Below are positions 8,732 to 17,761 of a DNA stretch of 64,000 nucleotides, one piece after another. The translations under genes were made by a program, and so were the position numbers. The stretch covers positions 232,145 through 296,144 of the forward strand of contig NZ_PGLR01000002.1 in NCBI RefSeq assembly GCF_002803095.1, read 5' to 3'. This DNA is from Pseudomonas sp. ZH-FAD (lineage in GTDB: Bacteria; Pseudomonadota; Gammaproteobacteria; Pseudomonadales; Pseudomonadaceae). Each line of letters starts with the position of its first letter. Position 1 is the stretch's first letter. Under the pieces are notes generated by a model. It did not search any database, had not been told where the DNA came from, and saw only the letters and a program-made list of their open reading frames with translations.

Positions 8732-9567
8732 TGAGCGAGTTGGGACGTGGCTCGCTGAGCAAGATGAAGGCGCATCTGGATGCGCCGGTGCAATACGCCT
8801 TCCGTCTTGGCGACGAAGAAGTGCCGGTCAACCCGCTGGTGGGCAAGCACCTGCGCCTGGAATACCTCGGCGCCATCCATTGCACGCACTGCGGACGCAA
8901 GACCAAGACCAGCTTCAGCCAGGGCTACTGTTACCCCTGCATGCAGAAGCTGGCGCAATGCGACGTCTGCATCATGAGCCCGGAGAAGTGTCATTACGAT
9001 GCAGGCACCTGCCGCGAGCCGAGCTGGGGCGAGCAATTCTGCATGACCGATCACATCGTCTACCTGGCCAACTCCAGTGGCGTGAAGGTCGGCATTACCC
9101 GCGCCAGTCAGGTGCCGACGCGCTGGATCGACCAGGGTGCGACCCAGGCGCTGCCCATCCTGCGCGTGGCCACCCGGCAGCAGTCCGGCTTCGTCGAAGA
9201 CCTGTTGCGCAGCCAGGTGGCGGACAAGACCAACTGGCGCGCACTGCTCAAGGGCGACGCCGTACCGGTCGATCTGCTGGCGATTCGCGAGCAGTTGTTC
9301 GATAGCTGCGGTTCGGGTATTACCGAGTTGCAGCAGCGCTTCGGCCTGCAAGCCATCCAGCCGCTTTCCGCTGCCGAAGCGCTGGAGATTCGTTACCCCA
9401 TCGAGGCCTATCCGGCCAAGATCACCAGCTTCAATCTGGACAAGCTGCCCCTGGCTGAAGGTACTCTGCTCGGTATCAAGGGCCAGTACCTGATGTTCGA
9501 CACCGGCGTGATCAATATCCGCAAGTACACCGCCTATCAGTTGGCCGTCCACGAGATCGCCGCCTGA
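8731..9567 (+). CDS. DUF2797 zinc-binding protein
   Basis: A 278-residue protein of the DUF2797 family. A cysteine-rich zinc-ribbon region (CTHCGRK... CYPCMQKLAQCDVC... KCHYDAGTC, about residues 51-92) is followed by a GIY-YIG-like segment (HIVYLANSSGVKVGITR, about 110-126), which hints at a nuclease fold; that relation is inferred. No signal peptide is seen. It is coupled to DUF1315 upstream and lies 51 bases before pepN, the usual Pseudomonas arrangement. Confidence 0.88.
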   Translation: MSELGRGSLSKMKAHLDAPVQYAFRLGDEEVPVNPLVGKHLRLEYLGAIHCTHCGRKTKTSFSQGYCYPCMQKLAQCDVCIMSPEKCHYDAGTCREPSWGEQFCMTDHIVYLANSSGVKVGITRASQVPTRWIDQGATQALPILRVATRQQSGFVEDLLRSQVADKTNWRALLKGDAVPVDLLAIREQLFDSCGSGITELQQRFGLQAIQPLSAAEALEIRYPIEAYPAKITSFNLDKLPLAEGTLLGIKGQYLMFDTGVINIRKYTAYQLAVHEIAA

Positions 9568-9618
9568 CCCCAAATTGCCACCGGCGCCCGGGGCGCCGCA
9601 GACGAGAGGCCAAGAGCC

Positions 9619-12276
9619 ATGCGCACCGAACAATCCAAGACCATTTATCTGAAGGACTATAAGGTTCCCGACTACCTGATCGACGAGACCCACCTGACCT
9701 TCGAGCTGTTCGAGGATCACAGCCTGGTGCACGCGCAACTGGTCATGCGTCGCAACCCCGACGCCGGTGCTGGCCTGCCGAAGTTGGTACTGGATGGCCA
9801 GCAGCTTGAATTATTGCACCTCAAACTCGATGACCGCGAACTGGGCGAGAGCGACTACACGCTGACCGACAGCCACCTGACCCTGCAGCCGACCCAGGAA
9901 CGCTTCGTGGTCGACAGCAGCGTACGCATCCACCCGGAGAGCAACACTGCACTGGAAGGCCTGTACAAGTCCGGCACGATGTTCTGCACCCAGTGCGAGG
10001 CCGAGGGCTTTCGCAAGATCACCTTCTACCTCGACCGTCCGGACGTGATGAGCAAGTTCACCACCACGGTCAGCGCCGAACAGCATGCCTACCCGGTGCT
10101 GCTGTCCAACGGTAATCCGATTGCCAGCGGCGGCGAGGAGGGCGGTCGTCATTGGGCGACCTGGGAAGACCCGTTCAAGAAACCGGCCTACCTGTTCGCC
10201 CTGGTCGCCGGTGACCTCTGGTGCGTGGAGGACAGCTTCACCACCATGAGCAGCCGTGAAGTGGCGCTGCGCATCTATGTCGAACCGGAGAACATCGACA
10301 AGGTGCAGCACGCCATGGACAGCCTCAAGCGCTCGATGAAGTGGGACGAGGAGGTATACGGCCGCGAGTACGACCTGGACATCTTCATGATCGTCGCGGT
10401 CAACGACTTCAACATGGGCGCCATGGAGAACAAGGGCCTCAATATCTTCAACTCCAGCTGCGTGCTGGCCAAGGCCGAGACCGCCACCGACGCCGCGCAC
10501 CAGCGCGTCGAGGCGGTGGTGGCGCACGAGTACTTCCACAACTGGTCGGGCAATCGCGTGACCTGCCGCGACTGGTTCCAGCTGTCGCTCAAGGAAGGCT
10601 TCACCGTATTCCGCGACAGCGAGTTCTCCGCCGATACCCACTCGCGCACCGTCAAGCGCATCGAGGACGTGGCCTACCTGCGTACTCACCAGTTCGCCGA
10701 GGACGCCGGCCCCATGGCCCACCCGGTGCGCCCGGACGCGTACATGGAAATCTCCAACTTCTACACCCTGACCATCTACGAGAAGGGGTCGGAAGTGCTG
10801 CGCATGATCCACACCCTGCTTGGCCCGGAACTGTTCCGCAAGGGCTCGGACCTGTACTTCGAGCGCCACGACGGCCAGGCCGTGACCTGCGACGATTTCG
10901 TCAAGGCCATGGAGGATGCCAGTGGCATTGATCTGACCCAGTTCAAGCGCTGGTACACCCAGGCCGGCACGCCGCGCCTGGAGGTCAGCGAGGCTTATGA
11001 CGCCGCTGCGCAGACCTACCGCCTGACCTTCCGCCAGAGCTGCCCGGCGACGCCGGGGCAGAGCGAAAAGCTGCCGTTCGTGATTCCGGTAGCGCTCGGC
11101 CTGCTCGATGCCCAGGGCGTTGAGCTGCCGCTGCGCCTGCAGGGCGAAAGCGCGGCGCAAGGCACCAGTCGCGTATTGTCGGTGACCGAGGCTGAGCAGA
11201 CCTTCACCTTCGAGGGCGTCGCCGAGAAGCCGCTGCCCTCCTTGCTGCGCGGCTTCAGTGCACCGGTCAAACTGCACTTCCCCTACAGCCGTGACCAACT
11301 GATGTTCCTCATGCAGCACGACAGCGACGGCTTCAACCGCTGGGAAGCTGGCCAGCAGCTGTCGGTACAGGTGCTGCAGGAGCTGATCGGCCAGCACCAG
11401 CGCGGCGAGGCCCTGGTGCTGGATCAGCGCCTGGTCGCCGCGCTGCGCACGCTGCTCGAGGACGATTCGCTGGATCAGGCCATGGTCGCCGAGATGCTCT
11501 CGCTGCCGGGGGAGGCCTATCTCACCGAGATCAGTGAGGTGGCGGATGTCGAAGCCATCCATGCCGCGCGCGAGTTCGCTCGCAAGGCGCTGGCCGACGC
11601 GCTGTTCGCTCCACTGTGGGCGCGCTACCAGACCAACCGCGAGGTCTCCAAGGCCACGCCTTACGTGGCCGAGGCAGCGCACTTCGCTCGCCGCAGCCTG
11701 CAGAACATTGCGCTGTCCTATCTGATGCTCAGCGAGAAGCCCGAGGTGTTGGTGGCCTGCGTCGACCAGTTCGACAACGCCGACAACATGACCGAGCGCC
11801 TTGCCGCGCTGGCCGTGCTGGTCAACTCGCCGTTCCAGGAAGAGCAGGGCAAGGCCCTGGCCATGTTCGCCGACTTCTTCAAGGACAACCCGCTGGTCAT
11901 GGATCAATGGTTCAGCGTGCAGGCCGGCTGCCCGCTGCCCGGCGGGCTGGAGCGTGTGCATGCGCTTATGCAGCACGAAGCCTTCACCCTGAAGAATCCG
12001 AACAAGGTGCGTGCGTTGATCGGCGCCTTCGCCAACCAGAACCTGATCAACTTTCACCGCGCGGACGGGGCGGGCTACCGCTTTCTCGCCGACCAGGTGA
12101 TCACTCTCAACGCCCTCAACCCACAGATCGCTTCGCGTCTGCTGGCGCCGCTGACCCGCTGGCGCAAGTACGGCTCGGCGCGTCAGGCACTGATGAAGGC
12201 CGAACTCGAGCGCATCCTCGCCTCCGGTGAGCTGTCCAGCGATGTCTATGAAGTAGTGAGCAAGAGCCTCGCCTAA
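9619..12276 (+). CDS. pepN: Aminopeptidase N (M1 family)
   Basis: An 885-residue zinc aminopeptidase that removes N-terminal residues from peptides in the cytoplasm. The exopeptidase motif GAMEN is at 267-271 and the zinc motif HEYFH at 303-307, followed by NWSGNRVT and the second glutamate ligand in LKEGFTVF. Length and motif spacing match E. coli PepN (870 aa). The C-terminal half has the alpha-helical domain typical of the PepN subclass. The ATG has a purine-rich site (gagaggccaagagcc) upstream. Confidence 0.97.
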   Translation: MRTEQSKTIYLKDYKVPDYLIDETHLTFELFEDHSLVHAQLVMRRNPDAGAGLPKLVLDGQQLELLHLKLDDRELGESDYTLTDSHLTLQPTQERFVVDSSVRIHPESNTALEGLYKSGTMFCTQCEAEGFRKITFYLDRPDVMSKFTTTVSAEQHAYPVLLSNGNPIASGGEEGGRHWATWEDPFKKPAYLFALVAGDLWCVEDSFTTMSSREVALRIYVEPENIDKVQHAMDSLKRSMKWDEEVYGREYDLDIFMIVAVNDFNMGAMENKGLNIFNSSCVLAKAETATDAAHQRVEAVVAHEYFHNWSGNRVTCRDWFQLSLKEGFTVFRDSEFSADTHSRTVKRIEDVAYLRTHQFAEDAGPMAHPVRPDAYMEISNFYTLTIYEKGSEVLRMIHTLLGPELFRKGSDLYFERHDGQAVTCDDFVKAMEDASGIDLTQFKRWYTQAGTPRLEVSEAYDAAAQTYRLTFRQSCPATPGQSEKLPFVIPVALGLLDAQGVELPLRLQGESAAQGTSRVLSVTEAEQTFTFEGVAEKPLPSLLRGFSAPVKLHFPYSRDQLMFLMQHDSDGFNRWEAGQQLSVQVLQELIGQHQRGEALVLDQRLVAALRTLLEDDSLDQAMVAEMLSLPGEAYLTEISEVADVEAIHAAREFARKALADALFAPLWARYQTNREVSKATPYVAEAAHFARRSLQNIALSYLMLSEKPEVLVACVDQFDNADNMTERLAALAVLVNSPFQEEQGKALAMFADFFKDNPLVMDQWFSVQAGCPLPGGLERVHALMQHEAFTLKNPNKVRALIGAFANQNLINFHRADGAGYRFLADQVITLNALNPQIASRLLAPLTRWRKYGSARQALMKAELERILASGELSSDVYEVVSKSLA

Positions 12277-12315
12277 GACTAATGCCGATCAGATAGGGCT
12301 CCCGAAGCAGCCTTG

Positions 12316-12369
12316 GTAGGAGCCCCGCCTCGGGGCGATCGCCGGTTCGCGGCGGGGTGTCGCTCCTAC
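12316..12369. repeat. BIME-like repeat, 'taggagccccgc' family, copy 1
   Basis: Inverted ends gtaggagccccgcctcgggg and gcggggtgtcgctcctac enclose a short spacer. The same family recurs at 20222-20344 and 47632-47704. It lies just past the pepN stop. Confidence 0.85.
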
Positions 12370-12429
12370 ACACGGGGTGCGTCGACGCTTGACTGGTTGG
12401 CTTTAGGCCTGAAACGGGTTTTGCTCCAC

Positions 12430-12468
12430 AAAAAAGTGTTACCGACCTCTGGTTGGTAACACTTTTTT
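12430..12468. terminator. Rho-independent terminator, bidirectional
   Basis: A perfect 14-base inverted repeat, aaaaaagtgttacc / ggtaacactttttt, with an 11-base loop. The A and T runs at each end would allow termination from either side. It closes the pepN transcript. Confidence 0.9.
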
Positions 12469-12719
12469 GTTACCCAATGAAATATGCATGCGGTCCGTTA
12501 TGCCTTTGCACACTTAAGTTCGGGCTTCGTCGCTTGACAGCGAGGTGATCTTCATCCCCCTGCTGCGCCGCAAGGCGCGTGGTAAGTGGCATAAAGCGTC
12601 GGATCGTAGGACAAAGTGCGCCAGTTTTTCTGACGTATTGGTCAGTGGCTGATCAGTCACGAAAAGAAACTGGCCAACAGCTCTTCCAAGCCTGTTTGCG
12701 CTGATACACCTGTTTGAAT

Positions 12720-12735
12720 TGGCACCATGGTTGCA
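12720..12735 (+). promoter_or_regulatory. Sigma-54 (RpoN) -24/-12 promoter
   Basis: TGGCAC-CATGG-TTGCA is an exact match to the sigma-54 consensus TGGCACN5TTGC(A/T). Transcription would begin near 12747 and leave a leader of about 140 bases before the DUF1302 gene. Upstream, 12630-12660 has gtcagtggctgatcagtcac, a candidate activator site. Sigma-54 promoters need an AAA+ enhancer-binding protein; none is encoded next to this operon. Confidence 0.8.
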
Positions 12736-12885
12736 GTACCGAGCGGGATCTGACCGCGGGCGAGCGCACGCTGGTCGTTGGCACATGTCGCTGCAAATAA
12801 AAAACAGAAGCCGTCGTCAGTACGGCAATCGCGACCCGGATACGGGATCGCTCAAAAGAATGATCTGTCCACGGAGTGAGTCTCG

Positions 12886-14871
12886 ATGGAAATTAAGTCC
12901 CGCAAGCCCGTTCTACGTTTTGCCCCGGCCAAGGCCGGCTTTGCGTTCGCAGGCGTTCTGCCGTTGCTGGTCGCCGCCCAGGCTCAAGCGGTGGAGTTCA
13001 GCTTCGCCGATAACGAAATCACCGGTTCCATCGATACCACCGTTTCCTACGGCCAGCTGTGGCGCGTACAGGGTCAGGACAAGACCAACAACGACATCAA
13101 TACCAACGATGGCAACCGCAACTTCGATACCGGCCTGGTTTCCGAAGTGTTCAAGATCACCACTGACCTGGAAGCCTCCTACCAGAACTACGGTGTATTC
13201 GTCCGTGGTACTGCTTTCTATGACACCCAGATCATGGACAAGCGCAACGACTACTACGACGCAAATACTCCGGCTCAGCCCAGCCAAAGCTACCCGCGCG
13301 ACAACACCTTCACTCGTGAAACCCGCCACAAGGCCGGCCGCGATGCGCAGATTCTCGATGCCTATGTCTATGGCAACTGGGATGTGGCCAATATGCCGGT
13401 CTCTGGTCGTTTCGGTAAGCAGGTATTCAACTGGGGTGAAGGCCTGTTCTACCGCGGTGGTGTAAACACAACTAACCCGGTCGATGCTGCCAAGTTCCGT
13501 TTGCCAGGTTCAGAAGTTAAAGAAGTGCTGGTGCCGGTTGAGGCGCTGAGCTTCAACATCGGTTTGACCGACAATCTGTCGATGGAGACCTTCTACCAGT
13601 TCAACTGGAAAGAGACGGCGATCGACCCGGTTGGTACCTACTTCTCCGAGACTGATCTGTTTGCCGATGGCGGCAGTACGGCGTACACCCAAAACGATGG
13701 TTTTGCCAATCCTCTGATCTCTACCCCGACCCTGGGCCTGTACGATCAATTGGTAGCCGGTGGCTTGCTGCAGGGCACTGACTACTATGACCGTAGTAGT
13801 GGCACGGTAAAGGTGGCCCGCGTGGGCTCCGATATTAATGCCAAGAATGATGGTCAATTTGGTGTTGCGTTCCGCTATATCGCAGAAGAGCTCAATTCCA
13901 CAGAATTTGGTTTTTACTTCATTAACTATCATGCCAAAGAGCCGACTATCTATGCTGACCTTAATGCCAGCTATGATGGGCTGAATAGCGACCTTATCTG
14001 TGGTGCTATCGGCGGCACTTCGTGTGGCAACTTGGCTCTTGCAGCAGCGGGCGGCAGTGCAGCAGCGGCAGCTGCTTTACAGGCAGCAGGTGGGGTGGCA
14101 GCAATCGACGTAGCGAATCAGGTCAACGCCCGTCGCGAGTTCGTCGAAGACATTCGCATGTATGGCTTCAGCTTCAATACTACCGTCGGTAATGCCTCCG
14201 TCTTCGGAGAACTGGCTTATCGACCGAATCTCCCAATTGGTGTCGCGACTACTAACGACTTGCTGGGTGACCTCCTTGGGCAGGCCCTTACTTTAGGGGG
14301 CGGTGGTGTGACGAACATTGGTGGTCAAAGTGTTCAACTTGGCGACCAAATTCATAACTATGAGCGGGTAGAAGCGTTCAACACTTCTTTGGGGACCATC
14401 TACAACTTCGGCCCGTCGCTTGGTTTCGATTCGTTGTTTGGTGTGGCTGAGTTGGCCTCCGAGCATGTTCGTGGTAGCAGTCTGCAGTACACCGCTTACG
14501 ATGGCAGCCGCCGCTATTACTCCGGTCGCGGCAATACCTCTTATGTCGGAAACGATGACCGTGACAATCGCAATGACCAGATTAATAAGAATGCTTATGG
14601 CTATACGCTTGTGTTGTCTGGTACCTGGAACGACGTTTACGCTGGCGTGAACCTCTCGCCCTTTGCTGTTTACAAACACGACTTTGAAGGCAACTCGCAT
14701 CAAACTGGCAATTTTATCGAGGGACGCCAGGCCTATACCGTCGGTATGCGAGCTAGCTATCTCAACAGCCTAGAGGCGGAGATCCAGTACACCGAGTTCT
14801 TCGGCGGCGGTCAAAACAGCTCGGGTCGTGACCGCGACAATATCGGTCTGAACGTCAAGTACTCCTTCTAA
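12886..14871 (+). CDS. DUF1302 outer-membrane beta-barrel protein
   Basis: A 661-residue exported protein with a signal peptide (about residues 1-36, ending AQAQA-VEF), alternating aromatic/polar beta-strand composition, and a C-terminal VKYSF ending in phenylalanine as expected for a BAM-inserted barrel. I recognise it as DUF1302, a family found beside DUF1329 and RND transporters in pseudomonads. Residues about 385-410 form an alanine-rich low-complexity insert. Base composition from about 13780 to 14450 is less GC-rich than in neighbouring genes. First gene of a four-gene set; probably the outer-membrane channel or receptor of an envelope transport system. Substrate unknown. Confidence 0.87.
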   Translation: MEIKSRKPVLRFAPAKAGFAFAGVLPLLVAAQAQAVEFSFADNEITGSIDTTVSYGQLWRVQGQDKTNNDINTNDGNRNFDTGLVSEVFKITTDLEASYQNYGVFVRGTAFYDTQIMDKRNDYYDANTPAQPSQSYPRDNTFTRETRHKAGRDAQILDAYVYGNWDVANMPVSGRFGKQVFNWGEGLFYRGGVNTTNPVDAAKFRLPGSEVKEVLVPVEALSFNIGLTDNLSMETFYQFNWKETAIDPVGTYFSETDLFADGGSTAYTQNDGFANPLISTPTLGLYDQLVAGGLLQGTDYYDRSSGTVKVARVGSDINAKNDGQFGVAFRYIAEELNSTEFGFYFINYHAKEPTIYADLNASYDGLNSDLICGAIGGTSCGNLALAAAGGSAAAAAALQAAGGVAAIDVANQVNARREFVEDIRMYGFSFNTTVGNASVFGELAYRPNLPIGVATTNDLLGDLLGQALTLGGGGVTNIGGQSVQLGDQIHNYERVEAFNTSLGTIYNFGPSLGFDSLFGVAELASEHVRGSSLQYTAYDGSRRYYSGRGNTSYVGNDDRDNRNDQINKNAYGYTLVLSGTWNDVYAGVNLSPFAVYKHDFEGNSHQTGNFIEGRQAYTVGMRASYLNSLEAEIQYTEFFGGGQNSSGRDRDNIGLNVKYSF

Positions 14872-14938
14872 TACCTATAAACAGAAATACGTCGGGCGCT
14901 CTCGGGCGCCCGGCAATACTCTTCACGGAGAATTACCC

Positions 14939-16309
14939 ATGCTGAACAAGCACAGGCTGATGGCTGTAGCCGTTGCGCTGGCGTTTTCTGCCGGTTCTGC
15001 GCTGGCTGCCGTTTCCCCGCAGGAAGCCGCCAAGCTCGGCGATACCCTGACTCCCTTCGGCGCCGAGAAGGCTGGCAACGCTGCCGGCACCATTCCGGCC
15101 TGGACCGGTGGCATCACTCAGGCGCCGGCTGGCTACACTCGCTCTGGCCAGCACCACGTCAATCCGTTCCCGGAAGACAAGCCGCTGTTCACCATCACCG
15201 CGGCCAACCTGAGCCAGTACGAGGCCAATCTGACCCCCGGTCAGATCGCCATGTTCAAGGCTTACCCGGAAACCTATCAGATGCCGGTCTACCAGACCCG
15301 CCGCTCCGGTTCCGCGCCGCAGTGGGTCTATGACAACACCGTCAAGAACGCCACCAGCGCCAAGTTGGTCGATGGCGGCAACGGTTTCTCCGATGCCTAC
15401 GGCGGTATCCCGTTCCCGATTCCGCAAAATGGTGTCGAGGCGCTGTGGAACCACATCGCCCGCTACCGCGGTACCTACATCGTGCGTCGTGCCTCGGAAG
15501 TGGCAGTACAGCGCAATGGCGCCTACTCGCTGGTTACTTCCCAGCAGGAAGCGCTGTTCAAGTACTACCTGCAGAACGGCTCCTTCGCCGACCTGAACAA
15601 CATCATGTTCTACTACCTGTCCTTCACTACCAGCCCAGCGCGTCTGGCCGGTGGTGCGGTACTGGTTCACGAGACCCTGGATCAGGTCAAGGAACCCCGT
15701 CAGGCCTGGGGCTACAACGCTGGTCAGCGTCGCGTGCGTCGTGCGCCGAACCTGGCCTACGACACCCCGATCGCCGCGGCTGATGGCCTGCGTACCGCCG
15801 ACGACACCGACATGTTCAACGGTGCCCCGGATCGCTATGACTGGAAACTGGTGGGCAAGAAGGAAATCTACATCCCGTACAACAACTACAAGGTCACCAG
15901 CCCTGACGTTAAGTACAAGGATCTGCTGCAGGTCGGTCACCTCAACCCGGCTCTGACCCGTAACGAGCTGCACCGTGTATGGGTCGTCGAGGGCACGCTG
16001 AAGTCCGGCGCCCGCCATATCTACTCCAAGCGTACCCTATTCCTCGACGAGGACAGCTGGCAGGCTGCGGTGGTGGATCAGTACGACGGCCGTGGTGAGC
16101 TGTGGCGCGTTTCCATCGCCTACCTGAAGAACTACTACGACCTGCCGACCACCTGGTCCGCGCTCGATGTGTTCCATGATCTGCAGGCGCGTCGTTACCA
16201 CGTGCAGAACCTGGACAACGAAGAGAGCAATACCATCGACTTCACCCAGGCCACTCCCGACGACGGTTATTTCAAACCGGCCGCCCTGCGTCGCCGCGGC
16301 ACGCGATAA
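14939..16309 (+). CDS. DUF1329 periplasmic protein
   Basis: A 456-residue exported protein with a clear signal peptide (MLNKHRLMAVAVALAFSAGSALA-A). It belongs to DUF1329, recognised from WTGG near residue 60, YETLDQVK-like segments and the C-terminal DDGYFKPAALRRRGTR. The family is thought to have a LolB-like fold, suggesting binding of lipid or another hydrophobic ligand in the periplasm; that is family knowledge, not visible here. It follows the DUF1302 gene by 67 bases and is preceded by cacggagaatt. A terminator hairpin follows, so the last two genes may be less expressed. Confidence 0.87.
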   Translation: MLNKHRLMAVAVALAFSAGSALAAVSPQEAAKLGDTLTPFGAEKAGNAAGTIPAWTGGITQAPAGYTRSGQHHVNPFPEDKPLFTITAANLSQYEANLTPGQIAMFKAYPETYQMPVYQTRRSGSAPQWVYDNTVKNATSAKLVDGGNGFSDAYGGIPFPIPQNGVEALWNHIARYRGTYIVRRASEVAVQRNGAYSLVTSQQEALFKYYLQNGSFADLNNIMFYYLSFTTSPARLAGGAVLVHETLDQVKEPRQAWGYNAGQRRVRRAPNLAYDTPIAAADGLRTADDTDMFNGAPDRYDWKLVGKKEIYIPYNNYKVTSPDVKYKDLLQVGHLNPALTRNELHRVWVVEGTLKSGARHIYSKRTLFLDEDSWQAAVVDQYDGRGELWRVSIAYLKNYYDLPTTWSALDVFHDLQARRYHVQNLDNEESNTIDFTQATPDDGYFKPAALRRRGTR

Positions 16310-16331
16310 TAGTCGTGTAGTCTCACGCGAA

Positions 16332-16357
16332 GGCCGCTACAGTAGTAGCGGCCTTTT
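16332..16357 (+). terminator. Rho-independent terminator after the DUF1329 gene
   Basis: Stem ggccgctac / gtagcggcc with a 4-base loop followed by tttt. It sits between the DUF1329 and YCF48 genes and could act as a partial terminator within the gene set. Confidence 0.8.
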
Positions 16358-16648
16358 CGTATCAGCTTGGCGAATAGGCTTCTATCACGCGGGTTTTGCC
16401 TTAACAAAACATAACGTCGCGCCAATTGTCAGGGCTTTCCGAAGCTCGCTAGGATGAGTGGCCTGCTAAGAGTCTATTCACGTTTTCGCGAGCTAGAGCA
16501 ATGCAAGGCAAAAACAAGCGAGGAAGCGCAGTGTACTTTTGTACATGAGCATTCCGAGCTGGTTTTTAACGTAGCAGGGCCGACGCGCAGCAAATCGTGA
16601 GTAGGCTCTGAAGGCAGTACCGCCTATAACAAGAAAGGGGGAAGGTAT
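16358..16648. repeat. Divergent relative of the MITE-like family inside the operon gap
   Basis: Within 16470-16609 the core gcaaggcaaaaacaagcg...gcgcagtgtac...gtacatgagcatt...ggtttttaacgtagca matches the interior of the elements at 5274 and 39374. Its ends differ: agagtctattcacg and an inverted cgtgagtaggctct. The rest of the gap shows no gene. A strong ribosome site (gggggaagg) for the YCF48 gene lies at its right edge. Confidence 0.65.
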
Positions 16649-17743
16649 ATGAGTGAGCCCGTCATGCGGCGCACCCAGTCCGGTCTGGCGCCCATCCTGG
16701 CGCGCAAATCGGCGCTCCGTGTCCATTCGCCGCTGGCTAAAGCGCTCTCGCTGTGCAGTGTGCTTTCCATTCTGGCTTTCGCTGCCGCACCCTTGCAGGC
16801 CGAGACCTCGGCTGCGGCTGATGCCGGCTACGCCATCGAGTCGCCCAAGGCCGTGCACAGCCTGTTGCTCGATGTGGTCAACACCGGCGAGCGCCTGGTT
16901 GCCGTTGGTGACCGTGGCCATATTCTCTATTCCAACGACCAGGGGCAAAGCTGGCAGCAGGCCAAGGTGCCGACCCGCCAGATGCTGACTTCGCTGTTCT
17001 TCGTCGATGCCCAGCATGGCTGGGTGGTCGGTCACGATGCGCAGGTTCTCACGACCACCGATGGCGGCCTGACCTGGACCAAGCAGTACGAGGACCTCGA
17101 GCGCGAAGCGCCGCTGCTGGATATCTGGTTCAAGGATCTTCAGACCGGTTACGCCGTGGGCGCCTATGGCGCGCTGCTGGAAACCACCGATGGTGGCCAG
17201 AACTGGGAAGACGTCAGCGACCGCCTCGACAACGAAGATGCCTATCACCTCAATGCCATCACCGCAGTGAAGGACTCGGGCCTGTTCATCGTCGGTGAGC
17301 TGGGCCAGATGTTCCGTTCCACTGACTGGGGTGAGACCTGGGAGCGCATCGAGGATCTGCCCTACGAGGGTTCGCTGTTCGGCGTGATCGGTACCGACCA
17401 GCCAGCCACTCTGTTGGCTTACGGCCTGCGCGGCCACCTGTTCCGCTCCACCGATTTTGGTGACAGTTGGCAGCAGATCACGCTCAACACCCCGAACAAT
17501 GGTCCGCTGGAATTCGGTCTGGCCGATGGCGCGCTGCTCGATGATGGCAGCGTCGCTGTAGTCGGGCACGGTGGCACCGTGCTGCGCAGCAAGGATCACG
17601 GCCAGTCCTTCAGCCTGATCAACCGTCCCGACCGCCTTTCGCTGGCCGGGGTAGCTGCACTGGATAACGGCAACCTGATCCTGGTGGGGCAGGGCGGCGT
17701 TCACCTCGCCGCCTCGACTGGCGCCGATCTGGGCCAACAATAA
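16649..17743 (+). CDS. YCF48-like beta-propeller protein
   Basis: A 364-residue protein with an extended n-region and a signal peptide ending near LQA-ETS (about residue 51). The rest is a series of propeller blades with repeated S/T-x-D-x-G-x-x-W signatures (SNDQGQSW, TTDGGLTW, TTDGGQNW, STDWGETW, STDFGDSW, SKDHGQSF), as in the photosystem II stability factor YCF48 and BNR proteins. It probably acts as a periplasmic scaffold for the RND transporter encoded 18 bases downstream. The ATG at 16649 has a strong gggggaagg site; the ligand is unknown. Confidence 0.88.
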   Translation: MSEPVMRRTQSGLAPILARKSALRVHSPLAKALSLCSVLSILAFAAAPLQAETSAAADAGYAIESPKAVHSLLLDVVNTGERLVAVGDRGHILYSNDQGQSWQQAKVPTRQMLTSLFFVDAQHGWVVGHDAQVLTTTDGGLTWTKQYEDLEREAPLLDIWFKDLQTGYAVGAYGALLETTDGGQNWEDVSDRLDNEDAYHLNAITAVKDSGLFIVGELGQMFRSTDWGETWERIEDLPYEGSLFGVIGTDQPATLLAYGLRGHLFRSTDFGDSWQQITLNTPNNGPLEFGLADGALLDDGSVAVVGHGGTVLRSKDHGQSFSLINRPDRLSLAGVAALDNGNLILVGQGGVHLAASTGADLGQQ

Positions 17744-17761
17744 CAAGCCGGGAGCCTTTGC

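Noticed and set aside
9811..12057. 748-codon open frame antisense to pepN
   Set aside because: Same codon-bias shadow; composition (rich in H, V, G, L) is typical of antisense frames.
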